The notes beneath the pieces are model-generated. The model was not told the DNA's origin and did not search any database. It saw only the letters and a list, made by a program, of their open reading frames with translations. Positions 1 through 7,809 of a stretch of DNA of 37,207 nucleotides are shown one piece after another (within the stretch, counting starts at the first letter, position 1; every line of letters starts with the position of its first letter). This DNA comes from Desulfobaccales bacterium. Its GTDB lineage: Bacteria; Desulfobacterota; Desulfobaccia; Desulfobaccales; 0-14-0-80-60-11. Both the position numbers and the translations under genes were made by a program. The stretch is taken from assembly GCA_037481655.1 (NCBI GenBank), contig JBBFLF010000024.1:1-37207 (forward strand), read 5' to 3'.

Positions 1-73
1 CCAATAAGGGGTTGGGGGAGAGGGCTTGGGAGTGGGGGCAGGGGTCTGCGACCCCTGGCCCCCTCTCCCAACC
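1..73 (-). repeat. Two-hairpin intergenic repeat, copy 1 (hairpin A part)
   Basis: This is a GC-rich palindromic block: a GGGGTTGGGGGAGAGGG core, then a hairpin with arms GGGGGCAGGGGTC and GACCCCTGGCCCCC. The same text recurs near 4.4, 9.3, 12.5, 12.9 and 17.3 kb. The window start cuts this copy, so only the core and hairpin A are seen. It lies directly before the epimerase gene. Minus orientation here means core first, then hairpin A. Confidence 0.8.
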
Positions 74-103
74 CAAGTCTCAACTTCCGCGCAGGAGGCG
101 GGT

Positions 104-997
104 ATGAAGGTCTTTGTCACTGGGGGCACCGGGTTTGTGGGAGGTTTTCTCTGTCGTTTTTTGGCGGCGGCCGGCCATGAGGTGACCATCCTCACCCGGC
201 GGGCGGCGCCGGAGGAAGGCTTCCATTACCTCACCGGGGACCCCACCCGGGAGGGTCCCTGGATGGCGGCGGTGCCCGAGCATGACTGGGTCATCAATCT
301 GGCGGGGGCTTCCATCTTCGCCCACTGGACCGAGGAAAAGAAGAAAGTCATCCATGACAGCCGCATCCTCACCACCCGCAACCTGGTGAAAGCCCTGGCG
401 GCGGGGGATCGGCGGCAGCTCTTCTGCAGCACTTCGGCGCCGGGGTATTTTGGCAACCGGGGAGAGGAGATCCTCACGGAAGACTCGCCGCCGGGGGACG
501 GTTTTTTGGGGGACGTGGCCCTGGAATGGGAGGAAGAGGCCTTAAAAGCCCGGGAGCTGGGCCTAAGAGTGGTGATTACCCGCTTCGGTCTGGTATTGGG
601 GCGGGGCGGGGGCATTCTGGGCACCCTGGAGCCCGCCTTCAAGGCCTTTGTGGGGGGGCCGGCAGGGGACGGCCGCCAGTGGATGCCCTGGATCCACCAC
701 GAGGACCTGTGCCGGGCCTACCTCTTCGTGGCGGAGCACCCGGAGATCTCCGGGCCGGTGCACTTCTGTGCCCCCAACCCGGTGCGCAACTGGGACTTCG
801 CCAAGGCCCTGGGCCGGGCTTTGGGCCGTCCCAGCTTCCTCACGGCGCCCGCCTTCATGCTCCGTCTGGTCTTGGGGGAGCTGGCCGAGGCGGTCCTCAC
901 CGGCCAGCGCATGGTCCCCCAGAAGCTCCAGGCGGCGGGCTTTGAGTTCCGCTATCCCACTCTGGAGCAGGCCCTGGCGGCCATTTACGGGACCTGA
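104..997 (+). CDS. TIGR01777-family NAD(P)-binding epimerase-like protein
   Basis: A 297-residue protein of the extended short-chain dehydrogenase type (TIGR01777, YfcH/SDR39U1-like). The Rossmann loop GGTGFVGGF is at residues 7-15, and WVINLAGASI follows near residue 65. The STSAPGYFGNRG segment fits the region between the catalytic Ser and Tyr, and WMPWIHHEDL is a typical late-family motif. The length matches the family (about 300). ATG 104 was chosen over the longer open frame because GGAGG at 94-98 sits five bases upstream and the protein then begins at the Rossmann strand. The substrate of this family is not established; a cytoplasmic nucleotide-sugar or cofactor-related oxidoreductase is only inferred. 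It faces the next gene convergently. Confidence 0.9.
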   Translation: MKVFVTGGTGFVGGFLCRFLAAAGHEVTILTRRAAPEEGFHYLTGDPTREGPWMAAVPEHDWVINLAGASIFAHWTEEKKKVIHDSRILTTRNLVKALAAGDRRQLFCSTSAPGYFGNRGEEILTEDSPPGDGFLGDVALEWEEEALKARELGLRVVITRFGLVLGRGGGILGTLEPAFKAFVGGPAGDGRQWMPWIHHEDLCRAYLFVAEHPEISGPVHFCAPNPVRNWDFAKALGRALGRPSFLTAPAFMLRLVLGELAEAVLTGQRMVPQKLQAAGFEFRYPTLEQALAAIYGT

Positions 998-1026
998 GAC
1001 CGGCCGTGGGGTGAGGGGCTTGCAAG

Positions 1027-1062
1027 CCGCCGGTGGCCCTGAGACCTTCAGGGGACCGGCGG
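1027..1062. terminator. Hairpin between convergent genes
   Basis: CCGCCGGT (1027-1034) pairs with ACCGGCGG (1055-1062), and CCCTGA pairs with TCAGGG inside, leaving a five-base loop. It lies between the ends of two convergent genes, so a bidirectional transcription stop is plausible. No T-run follows on either strand, so it is not a classical intrinsic terminator. Confidence 0.4.
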
Positions 1063-1159
1063 CCCCATCTTAATACAGAGCCGACCGGCAAGCTGCCTCA
1101 GGGAGCGGAGTGCGGGCAGGCGGCTCCGGCAGCGGTGATGCCGCCTTCCCCGCCGGCCC

Positions 1160-1606
1160 TCACGGCTTGAACTGAAAGCCCACGGGGAGGTCGTCCGCCC
1201 GCTTTTTCAATTCCTTCAGCAGCTCGTCCAGCTCCTCCTGGAGTCTCTTGTAAGCCTCCCCGCCGGCGAACTTCAGCTCCTGAAGCTTGCGCCGGGCGGT
1301 CTTCATCCTGGGTTCCAGGGCCTTGAGCTGCTCTGTCACCCGGGCCTTGAGCTCCGGAGAGAGCTTTTCCAGCCGCTCCTGCATGTCGGCCACCAGCCGC
1401 TGCACTTCCTGCAGTTGGGCCTCCGCCTGCCGGAGATAGTCCTCCCGCCCCAGGGGCTGGGCCCTGAGCTCCGGGGTAACAGGCTTGCTTTCCCTGAGCG
1501 CGGGTTCCCGGGGGGCGGCTGCCTTGGGGGCGGGTTCCTCCCCCCGGCCACAGCCCCACAGCAGTAATAACAGCAGCATCGGCCACAGCAGACTCCACTT
1601 TCTCAT
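1160..1606 (-). CDS. Small coiled-coil lipoprotein, unknown function
   Basis: A 148-residue protein with a lipoprotein signal: MRKW, a run of leucines (residues 11-16), then LLWGC with the lipidated Cys at 19. After a Pro/Ala-rich linker (about 20-50), residues 52-140 are highly charged and helical with heptad-like spacing (EAQLQEVQRLVADMQERLEKL), consistent with a coiled coil. I do not recognise a named family. Membrane anchoring and a periplasmic, possibly structural, role are inferred from the signal and coiled coil. It is the last gene of a minus-strand string, 103 bases after the histidine kinase. Confidence 0.75.
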   Translation of the reverse strand: MRKWSLLWPMLLLLLLWGCGRGEEPAPKAAAPREPALRESKPVTPELRAQPLGREDYLRQAEAQLQEVQRLVADMQERLEKLSPELKARVTEQLKALEPRMKTARRKLQELKFAGGEAYKRLQEELDELLKELKKRADDLPVGFQFKP

Positions 1607-1664
1607 ACGCTCATGCCCTCTGAGTCATTGTGAAAATAGGCACAGACATCGAGGCCAGCCTAAT

Positions 1665-1680
1665 AAATCCCGGGGGATTT
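1665..1680 (-). terminator. Small hairpin after the histidine kinase
   Basis: AAATCC (1665-1670) and GGATTT (1675-1680) form a six-base stem with a four-base loop, between the histidine kinase stop and the lipoprotein start. There is no clear T-run, so termination is only a possibility. Confidence 0.2.
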
Positions 1681-1709
1681 GGCAAGAGGGGGATTGCCCT
1701 CAAGGCGGT

Positions 1710-2882
1710 TCAAGGGGAGGTGGGAGGAGTGTCGGAGCCTGCCGACGGCGCCGGACCGGCCGGAGCCGTCGGGGGGCAGGTGTCTTCGGAGACGCCCGGC
1801 GCTTCGCCGAAGAGCAGGGCCAAGCGGATGGTGACGGTGGTGCCCACCCCCACCTGGCTGTCCAGGGTGATGACCCCTCGGTGCTCATCCACAATCTGGC
1901 GCACAAAGACCATGCCCAGGCCGGTGCCGCCGATCTTGGTGGTGTAAAAGGGCACAAAGACCTTGTCCACCACGTCCGGCGGCATGCCCCGACCGGTATC
2001 CTTGATCACGATGACGGCGTAGTGTTTCTCCACGGAGGTCTTGACGGTGATGGTGCCGTGGGGGCTGGTGGCCTCGATGGCGTTCCGGAGGAGGTGGGCC
2101 AGGGCCACCTTGAGGAGGTGGGCGTTGAGGCGGCCCACTATGGGCTCCGGGTGGAGTTCCGTGACCAGCTTCAGGCGCTTGGCCCGGATCTCCGGCATGA
2201 TGAGGTCCAGGGTGGTGCGCACAATGTCATTGAGATCCACCTGGGTAAAGAAGGAGGACTTGCGCCGGGCCAGGTTCTCGAAGCGCTCCACCATCTGCTC
2301 GATGCGCTTGGCCTCCTCGGCGATGGCCTGGAGCCAGGAGCGGGTGGGGTCGGCGGGGTCCGTCTTTTTGAGCAGACGGTGGCTGAAGCCGCCGATGACG
2401 TGCAGGGGGTTGCGGATGCCGTGGGCCATCCCCAAGGCCATCTCGCTCATGGTGCGCTCCATCACCAGGGCCTCCATCTCCCGGTTGAGGGCCAGGATCT
2501 CATGGCTGGTGGCCTCCAGCTGGTGATGGTCCTCCTGCATGCGCCGATAGACCCGCTGCAGGTGATGGAAGAAAAAGGTGACGGTGGCGATGACCACGTA
2601 AATGATGCTGTCAAAGCCGCCGAAGATGCGCCTGAGTTGCCCCCGGAGGGCGGTGGCCCCATGAAAGGTGATGACGTCCTGGATGAGATGCGAGATGGCG
2701 TGGGACCAGGCAAAGAGGAAAAAAGCCAGGGTCAGCCAGTTCAGAAACAGTCCCAGGGGGTTGTCCGGGTCCCGAGCCATCAGGCGGCGGCTGTGCCGGA
2801 AGGCCAGGCCGGTGAAGAGCAGGGTCACCAGGGCGCTGACCACCTCCACCAGCCAGATGGGCCATAAGGGAAGGCTGATCAT
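1710..2882 (-). CDS. Membrane sensor histidine kinase
   Basis: A 390-residue kinase. The N-terminus has three hydrophobic spans (about residues 9-28, 46-67 and 92-107), then a helical linker (108-145). The H-box MALGMAHGIRNPL carries the phospho-acceptor His154. The ATP-binding domain has N267 (LLRNAIEA), the G1 box DTGRGMP (D295, G297, G299), an F-box FVPFYTT and the G2 motif GGTGLGM near 318-324. It should autophosphorylate and signal to a response regulator, but none lies next to it. Its ATG overlaps the stop of the upstream membrane-protein gene by four bases (ATGA), so the two are almost certainly co-translated and may share one sensing task. The signal is unknown. Confidence 0.93.
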   Translation of the reverse strand: MISLPLWPIWLVEVVSALVTLLFTGLAFRHSRRLMARDPDNPLGLFLNWLTLAFFLFAWSHAISHLIQDVITFHGATALRGQLRRIFGGFDSIIYVVIATVTFFFHHLQRVYRRMQEDHHQLEATSHEILALNREMEALVMERTMSEMALGMAHGIRNPLHVIGGFSHRLLKKTDPADPTRSWLQAIAEEAKRIEQMVERFENLARRKSSFFTQVDLNDIVRTTLDLIMPEIRAKRLKLVTELHPEPIVGRLNAHLLKVALAHLLRNAIEATSPHGTITVKTSVEKHYAVIVIKDTGRGMPPDVVDKVFVPFYTTKIGGTGLGMVFVRQIVDEHRGVITLDSQVGVGTTVTIRLALLFGEAPGVSEDTCPPTAPAGPAPSAGSDTPPTSP

Positions 2883-3355
2883 GACTCCTTCTCCCCTTCC
2901 CCGGCCTTGCGGGCGAACGCTTCCATGGCCCGGAACACCAGATAAAAAGCCGGGATGAGCCAGAAGAAGTGGTTGAATTTAAAGAAATAAAACAGCCAGG
3001 TGTGCAGGTCCTCCATGAGGAGGCGCCGGGAGACACCCTCCCCCAAAATCACGGGATTGGCCAGGGACCACTCCACCGTGTGCCCGATGATGGCGTCCAC
3101 ATTCCAAAAGACCAGAATCCAGCAGGCCCACCACAGATAGTTGAACCCGGGCTGAACTCGGTATTCCCCCCGGTGGATCTCCCGCAGGAAAAAGAGCATG
3201 GCCAGGGTGAAGAGGAGGTGGGCAAACTGGTGGACATAGGAACCCTGGGTGCCCCACTGGAACCAGCCCACCCAAGCCTCGGCCCACGCCGGCGTGGGGA
3301 AAAACGCCGCGGCGATTACCAAGCTGACGCGGCCAAGGAGGGGAGAAATCCGCAT
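2879..3355 (-). CDS. Small membrane protein paired with the histidine kinase
   Basis: A 158-residue membrane protein of no family I can name. From ATG 3355 it begins with a good signal peptide ending PTPAWA before EAW (cleavage near residue 25). Three hydrophobic spans follow (about 40-56, 73-92 and 118-140), rich in Trp and Phe. Histidines sit in or beside the spans (QFAH, IIGHTVEW, DLHTW, FNHFFW), which could bind a metal or heme; that is inference. A TTG 39 bases upstream would add 13 residues but would spoil the signal peptide, so ATG was preferred although no strong ribosome site precedes it. It overlaps the kinase gene by four bases and may be its sensory partner. Confidence 0.7.
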   Translation of the reverse strand: MRISPLLGRVSLVIAAAFFPTPAWAEAWVGWFQWGTQGSYVHQFAHLLFTLAMLFFLREIHRGEYRVQPGFNYLWWACWILVFWNVDAIIGHTVEWSLANPVILGEGVSRRLLMEDLHTWLFYFFKFNHFFWLIPAFYLVFRAMEAFARKAGEGEKES

Positions 3356-3401
3356 GGTACTTTGATTATGGCAGAGGTTTTGGAGGGTTGTCAATTAGTG
3401 C

Positions 3402-4289
3402 TCAGTAGCCCAGGCGGCGCACCGCCTTGGGGTCCCGGCGCCAGTTTTTCCACACCTTGACCCAGAGCTCCAGGAAGACCTTGCTCTCCAGGAGCCGTTC
3501 GATGTCCTCCCGGGCCTCCTGGCCGATGATTTTCAGCAGCTTGCCGCCCTTGCCGATGACGATGCCTTTCTGGGATTCCTTTTCCACGTAGATCACCGCC
3601 CGGATGCGCACCAGCTCCGGGCGCCGGCTCTCGTCGAACTCCTCGATGGCCACCGCCACCGCGTACGGGATCTCCTCCCCGGTGTGATGGAAGAAACGCT
3701 CCCGGATGATCTCCGCCACCAGGAAGCGCTCGGACTGGTCGGTAAGCTGGTCCTCAGGAAAGAGGGGCGGGGCCTCGGGCAGGCGCTGGACAATCTCCTG
3801 CACCAGCTCCTCCACCCCGTCGCCGGTGAGGGCGCAGATGGGTACGATGGCCGCTTTAGGGAAGCTCTCATGCAGGGCGGCCATCAGGGGCAGGAGTTCG
3901 GGTTTTTTGACGAGATCGATTTTATTCACCGCCACCACCAGGGGCTGCCGCAAGGCTTGCAGGCGGGGCATCAGCAGGCGGTCCTGGGGGTCAAGGGGCC
4001 GGGGCTCGGTGAGCCAGACCACCACGTCGGCGTCCTCCAGGGCGCCCAGGGCCGCCTCCAGCATGGCGGCGTTGAGGGGCCCTTTGGGCTCCAGGATGCC
4101 GGGGGTGTCCAGGAGCAGGAGCTGGGCCCCGGGCCGGTGGACGATGCCCAGAAGGCGGTGGCGGGTGGTCTGGGGTTTGGGCGAGGTGATGGCCAGCTTC
4201 TCCCCCACCAGACGGTTGAGAAGGGTGGACTTGCCCACATTGGGAAAGCCGATGAGGGCCACATAGCCGCAGCGGCAGGGAGCTTCCAT
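3402..4289 (-). CDS. era: GTPase Era
   Basis: A 295-residue GTPase for 16S rRNA and 30S subunit maturation. The P-loop GFPNVGKST is at residues 14-22, the PQTTRH effector (G2) region at 39-44, DTPG at 61-64 and NKID at 122-125. The C-terminal KH RNA-binding domain holds GIVIGKGGKLLKIIG near 242-256. Length and order match Era from other bacteria. It acts in the cytoplasm, partly membrane-associated. It lies in the minus string after lnt, separated by a repeat element, and 46 bases before the small membrane protein. Confidence 0.97.
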   Translation of the reverse strand: MEAPCRCGYVALIGFPNVGKSTLLNRLVGEKLAITSPKPQTTRHRLLGIVHRPGAQLLLLDTPGILEPKGPLNAAMLEAALGALEDADVVVWLTEPRPLDPQDRLLMPRLQALRQPLVVAVNKIDLVKKPELLPLMAALHESFPKAAIVPICALTGDGVEELVQEIVQRLPEAPPLFPEDQLTDQSERFLVAEIIRERFFHHTGEEIPYAVAVAIEEFDESRRPELVRIRAVIYVEKESQKGIVIGKGGKLLKIIGQEAREDIERLLESKVFLELWVKVWKNWRRDPKAVRRLGY

Positions 4290-4321
4290 GCCTATATGAT
4301 GACACCGGGGCCAGGCTTTGT

Positions 4322-4443
4322 CGAGAGGAGGGCCGGGGGAACCTGGCTACCTAGACTTTACTCACCACCCCCCGATAAGGGGTTGGGGGGAGAGGGTCTG
4401 GGAGAGGGGGCAGGGGCCTTTGGCCTCTGGCCCTTTCTCCCAG
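4322..4443 (-). repeat. Two-hairpin intergenic repeat, copy 2
   Basis: A decayed left arm of hairpin B (GAGGAGGGCCGGGGGAACCTGG) at 4325-4346 is followed by the core GATAAGGGGTTGGGGGG and hairpin A, with arms built on GGGAGAGGGGGCAGGGG and the matching pyrimidine arm. It has the same order and orientation as the copy at 9271 and sits between lnt and era. Confidence 0.75.
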
Positions 4444-4560
4444 AAATTAACCTCATTATAAGGCACCGCTGGGGTGTCTGCCAGGCAGACTGACCGAGGC
4501 TGACGCCGGGAAAGCAAATCACCTGGCTGATGAGATAAAGGCCGGGGACCAGAGGGGGGT

Positions 4561-6111
4561 CTATGAGCGCCGGCGGCGGCGGAGAAGTGGAGCCAGGCAG
4601 ACGCCGGCCAGGCAGAGCCAGGCTAAGACGTCCCCCACCCGGGTATAAAGGGTGCCTCCGGGCATCAGAGGCAGCTCCAGGGTGTGGGCGGCGGTGGTGT
4701 TCAGGGGGGAGGTCCAGAGGATCTTGCCCTCCGGCCCGACGAAGGCGGAAATGCCGGTATTGGCGGCCCGGGCCAGGGCCACCCGGCCCTCCACAGCCCG
4801 GAAGACCCCCCAGGCCAGGTGCTGGTAGGGGGCGCTGGTCTCCCCGAACCAGGCGTCGTTGGTGATGGTAACGAGCAGCCGGGCACCGTTTTTCACCTGG
4901 GCCCGGGAGAGATAGGCGAAGATGGACTCAAAGCAGATGAGCGGCCCCACCGGCGCCTCGGGCAAGTGCACCACCGCGCCCACCGGCCCCTCGGCGAAGT
5001 CCCCCACCATGGGCACCATCTTGGGGACGAAAAACAGGATGCGCTGCAGGGGCACATACTCCCCGAAGGGCACCAGGTGGGCCTTGTCGTAATACCCCGC
5101 CACCTGGCCCTCGGGGTCCAGGAGATAGGCCCGGTTGAAGAAGCGGTCCCCTGCCGGGGTGAGTTCGTAGGCCGGAGCCCCGAAGAAGAGATAAGCCCCA
5201 CTCTGGCGGCCGATCTCCTGCACCCGGGGGGTGAATTCCGGGTTGCGCAGGAACAGGAAAGGCGCGGCGGTCTCCGGCCAGATGATGAGCCGAGCCCCCT
5301 TCAGGCGCCGGGTGAGCTCGGCGTAGCGGTCCAGGGTGGCCACCACCATCTTGGGGTTCCACTTCTCCCCCTGCTGGATGTTCCCCTGGGTGACCCCCAC
5401 CGCGAGTTTGGGGGCGGCGGCGGCCTGTTTGCCCACCGCGTCCAGGCGATAGGCGCCGTAGCCCACCCAGAGCATTAAAAGGGTCAGGGCCAGGGCTTCC
5501 CGGCGCCGCTCGTGGCGCACCGCCTGGAAGCGGGGAAAGCCGGTAAGGAACAGCCAGGTGCCGGCCAAGGCCAGGAGAAAGGAGACCCCGTAGACCCCCG
5601 CCAGGTCCGCCACCTGAATGAACAGCGGAAAGCGATAGAGGCCGGTGCCCAACAGTCCCCAGGGAAAGCCGCTGAAGAGATACGTCTGGATGTACTCCAG
5701 GGCCACCCACAGGGCCGGCCCGAACCATAAGGGGCTGATGCCGGCGGCCCCCGCCCGGGCCACCCCCCAGGCCCACAGCGCTCGGTAAAGGGCCAGATAG
5801 GCGGCTAAAAGCAGCATCACCCCCACGGCCAGGGGCACCGGCAGGCGGCCGAAGACATGGGTGACGTAAACAATCCAGTAAAGCAAGCCGGCATTGGCCA
5901 CCAGCCCGGCCAAGAAGCCCAGGCGGAAGGCCCGCCCCGGGGAGACGTCCTTGATGGCCCAGTAGAGGAAGGGGAGCGCCAGGGGCAACAGGAAGGTGTA
6001 GTCCCACTTGGGGAAGGCGGCAGCGTAAAAGAGGCCGAAAACTCCGGCGGCCGCCACCGGCCCCCAGCCGCCCCGGGAGCGGGAGGCGGTAAAGGAGAGG
6101 CCAGGGCTCAC
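4561..6111 (-). CDS. lnt: Apolipoprotein N-acyltransferase
   Basis: A 516-residue inner-membrane enzyme that adds the third acyl chain to the N-terminal Cys of lipoproteins. The N-terminal half carries several transmembrane spans; the C-terminal nitrilase-like domain has the catalytic triad in its expected settings: E280 (WPETAAPF), K343 (YDKAHLVPFGEYVP) and C393 (GPLICFES). The frame is open to an ATG at 6225, but that would overlap the upstream gene by 62 bases. GTG 6111, with GGGAGG about six bases upstream, gives a normal N-terminus just before the first membrane span. It follows the CorC-like gene in the same string, an arrangement common in proteobacteria. Confidence 0.95.
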   Translation of the reverse strand: MSPGLSFTASRSRGGWGPVAAAGVFGLFYAAAFPKWDYTFLLPLALPFLYWAIKDVSPGRAFRLGFLAGLVANAGLLYWIVYVTHVFGRLPVPLAVGVMLLLAAYLALYRALWAWGVARAGAAGISPLWFGPALWVALEYIQTYLFSGFPWGLLGTGLYRFPLFIQVADLAGVYGVSFLLALAGTWLFLTGFPRFQAVRHERRREALALTLLMLWVGYGAYRLDAVGKQAAAAPKLAVGVTQGNIQQGEKWNPKMVVATLDRYAELTRRLKGARLIIWPETAAPFLFLRNPEFTPRVQEIGRQSGAYLFFGAPAYELTPAGDRFFNRAYLLDPEGQVAGYYDKAHLVPFGEYVPLQRILFFVPKMVPMVGDFAEGPVGAVVHLPEAPVGPLICFESIFAYLSRAQVKNGARLLVTITNDAWFGETSAPYQHLAWGVFRAVEGRVALARAANTGISAFVGPEGKILWTSPLNTTAAHTLELPLMPGGTLYTRVGDVLAWLCLAGVCLAPLLRRRRRS

Positions 6112-6163
6112 CGGGGCCCTCCCGAGGAGGGGAGAAAGGGGTGGGGAGGGGCCGCGCCGGGCT

Positions 6164-7021
6164 TCATGACGCCTGCTCCCGGGTGGCCAGCGGCCGGATG
6201 CGCACCTGCTTGGCCCGGCGTTCATCCGCGGCCACCACCAGAAATTCGTAGCCCCCCAGAATCACCCGGTCATTGACCTGGGGGACCCGGCCCAGGAGGT
6301 GGATGAGGAGGCCGCCCACCGATTCAAACTTGCCCTCCGGCCGGGTGAGGGGCAGGTGCTCCAGGAGGTCCTCCACGTTGAGGCGGGCATCCACCAGGAG
6401 CGAGCCGTCCTCCTGGGGCAGGATGCGGGCTTCCTGGCGGTCGTATTCATCGTAGATCTCCCCCACGATCTCCTCGATGATGTCCTCCAGGGTGACCAAC
6501 CCGGCGGTGCCGCCATATTCGTCAATGACGATGGCGATCTGGATCTTGCGCTCCACGAAATCCCGCAGCAGATCGCTGATCTTTTTGCTTTCCGGGATGA
6601 AATAGGGGGGCCGCAGGACTTTTGCCAGGTCGAAGGCCTCCGGGGGGGTCTGCCAGAAGACCAGCAGGTCCTTGGCCAGGAGGATGCCGATGACGTGGTC
6701 GATGCTCCCCTCGAAGACCGGCAGGCGGGAGTGGCCTTTTTCCAGCACCAGGGCGATGATGCGGTCCAGGGGGGTGGTGCGCTCCACCCCCACGATCTCC
6801 AGGCGGGGCACCATGATCTCCCGCACCAGGGTGTCCCGGAACTCAAAGATGGACTCAATCAGCTCGCCTTCTTCGCGGCTGAGTAAGCCCCGTTCCTCGC
6901 CCACGGTGATGATGTTTTGGATCTCCCGCTCGAGGTCTTCCGGTTGGGACAGGGTGCGGCGGACCAACCGCTGCCAGAGACGTTGGAGCAGGCCTGGCCG
7001 GGGACTGTCGCCCTCGCCCAT
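6164..7021 (-). CDS. CorC/HlyC-type CBS-domain protein
   Basis: A 285-residue cytoplasmic protein. Two CBS domains span about 65-190 (IMVPRLEIVGVE, GHSRLPVFEGSIDHVIGIL, AIVIDEYGGTAGLVTLEDIIEEIVGEI), followed by the CorC_HlyC transporter-associated domain (about 200-280; ESVGGLLIHLLGRVP). In E. coli the homologue (CorC/YbeX) is linked to magnesium/cobalt efflux and ribosome maturation, and its gene precedes lnt as here. There is no transmembrane segment, so it is the short CorC form rather than a CNNM/HlyC membrane protein. It starts three bases after the speH stop. Confidence 0.92.
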   Translation of the reverse strand: MGEGDSPRPGLLQRLWQRLVRRTLSQPEDLEREIQNIITVGEERGLLSREEGELIESIFEFRDTLVREIMVPRLEIVGVERTTPLDRIIALVLEKGHSRLPVFEGSIDHVIGILLAKDLLVFWQTPPEAFDLAKVLRPPYFIPESKKISDLLRDFVERKIQIAIVIDEYGGTAGLVTLEDIIEEIVGEIYDEYDRQEARILPQEDGSLLVDARLNVEDLLEHLPLTRPEGKFESVGGLLIHLLGRVPQVNDRVILGGYEFLVVAADERRAKQVRIRPLATREQAS

Positions 7022-7024
7022 GCA

Positions 7025-7462
7025 TCAGCCTCGCATTGACTTGCGCTCTTCCCGGAGAAACCGTTCCACCGCCTTGACATTCCGGGGAAATTCCAGGCCC
7101 CGGTCCAGCAGGTGGATTTCGTGGCGTCCGATACCGAAGGTCTCAGTGGCGTAGGCCGCCGCCTTGAGATGATCAAAGTCCTTGCAGGAGAAGATGTCCA
7201 GGCTGAGGTAGGCCCGTTCCGGGTAGGTGTGGATACTGATATGGCTCTCGGCGATGAGGACGAAGCCGGAGACCCCCCAGTCTTCCGGCACCTGAGCCCG
7301 GTACTTGAAGACATACGGGGGCATGATCTTGGTCATGTGAATCAGGGTGGGACACCGATCCAGGAACTCATAGATCACGTCCAAATTGGCCAGCCGCTCC
7401 GGATCGCAGTCGTACCCGTCCAGGGTGAGGTGCAACCCGTAGCCGAGAGCAAGGTTTTGCAA
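7025..7462 (-). CDS. speH: S-adenosylmethionine decarboxylase proenzyme (SpeH type)
   Basis: A pyruvoyl-dependent enzyme that makes decarboxylated SAM for spermidine synthesis. The self-cleavage motif AESHISIHTYPE is present; cleavage before Ser (residue 73 from the chosen start) would generate the pyruvoyl group. His74 and Cys93 (FSCKDF) fit the processing and catalytic residues. The start is uncertain. An open frame extends to a GTG at 7555 (176 residues), but TTG 7462 lies about seven bases after GGAGGAGG and gives 145 residues, close to the usual 120-140. The N-terminus then aligns with the family's start just before GYGLHLTLDGYDC. It heads the minus-strand string. Confidence 0.92.
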   Translation of the reverse strand: MQNLALGYGLHLTLDGYDCDPERLANLDVIYEFLDRCPTLIHMTKIMPPYVFKYRAQVPEDWGVSGFVLIAESHISIHTYPERAYLSLDIFSCKDFDHLKAAAYATETFGIGRHEIHLLDRGLEFPRNVKAVERFLREERKSMRG

Positions 7463-7713
7463 GTTCCCATCCTCCTCCAACCAGGCATGCGGTCCCCATG
7501 GGGATGACTTGAGTCGCCGGCCGGCCGTGGGCGCAGCTTTCACCCTGCCGCCCACCCGGCCGTCAGCCTGGTGGCCTTGGCCGCGGCCCTTAAACGGAAA
7601 TTACCCTTCCCTCAAGGAAAGGGTAGCCGCCTGCCAACGCCCCGCCAGAAGCGGTGATTCAAGTCAAACTTATATAACTTGTCGCTCTCCCCGGGTCAAT
7701 AGTTTTTTTCATC

Positions 7714-7736
7714 CCCCCGGTGCCCCCGGGGGTTTT
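7714..7736 (+). terminator. Hairpin with T-run
   Basis: CCCCCGG (7714-7720) pairs with CCGGGGG (7726-7732) around a five-base loop, followed by TTTT. The shape fits a short intrinsic terminator on the plus strand, but no plus-strand gene precedes it, so its role is unclear. Confidence 0.35.
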
Positions 7737-7749
7737 CGGCCCCATGCTC

Positions 7750-7777
7750 TTGACGGCGGCCAGTGAAGTGGTAAATT
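7750..7777 (+). promoter_or_regulatory. Sigma-70-type promoter for the DUF1015 gene
   Basis: TTGACG at 7750-7755 and TAAATT at 7772-7777 are separated by 16 bases, with five and four of six matches to the consensus. Transcription would begin near 7784, leaving a short leader before GTG 7810. This supports the shorter start of the downstream gene. Confidence 0.5.
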
Positions 7778-7809
7778 ATGCCGATATGCAAGGGGAAGGA
7801 GGAGCGCCC

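Larger units (their letters stand above)
7463..7809. other. Divergent intergenic region between speH and the DUF1015 gene
   Basis: This stretch of 347 bases holds no gene I can support. It contains a hairpin with arms ACCCTTCC (7603-7610) and GGAAAGGGT (7616-7624), an AT-rich patch around 7668-7680, a GC-rich hairpin at 7714-7732 followed by TTTT, and a promoter for the DUF1015 gene at 7750-7777. Confidence 0.6.

Noticed and set aside
1485-2867. 460-residue plus-strand open frame
   Set aside because: It lies antisense to the lipoprotein and the histidine kinase, both with clear motifs, and has biased Gly/His/Asp shadow composition.
4928-6007. 359-residue minus-strand open frame in another frame of lnt
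   Set aside because: Gly/Pro/Arg-rich text in a shifted frame of a recognised gene.
7668-7736. A small RNA from the AT-rich TATATAAC patch to the T-run hairpin
   Set aside because: No acceptable -35 box upstream, and no conservation can be judged.
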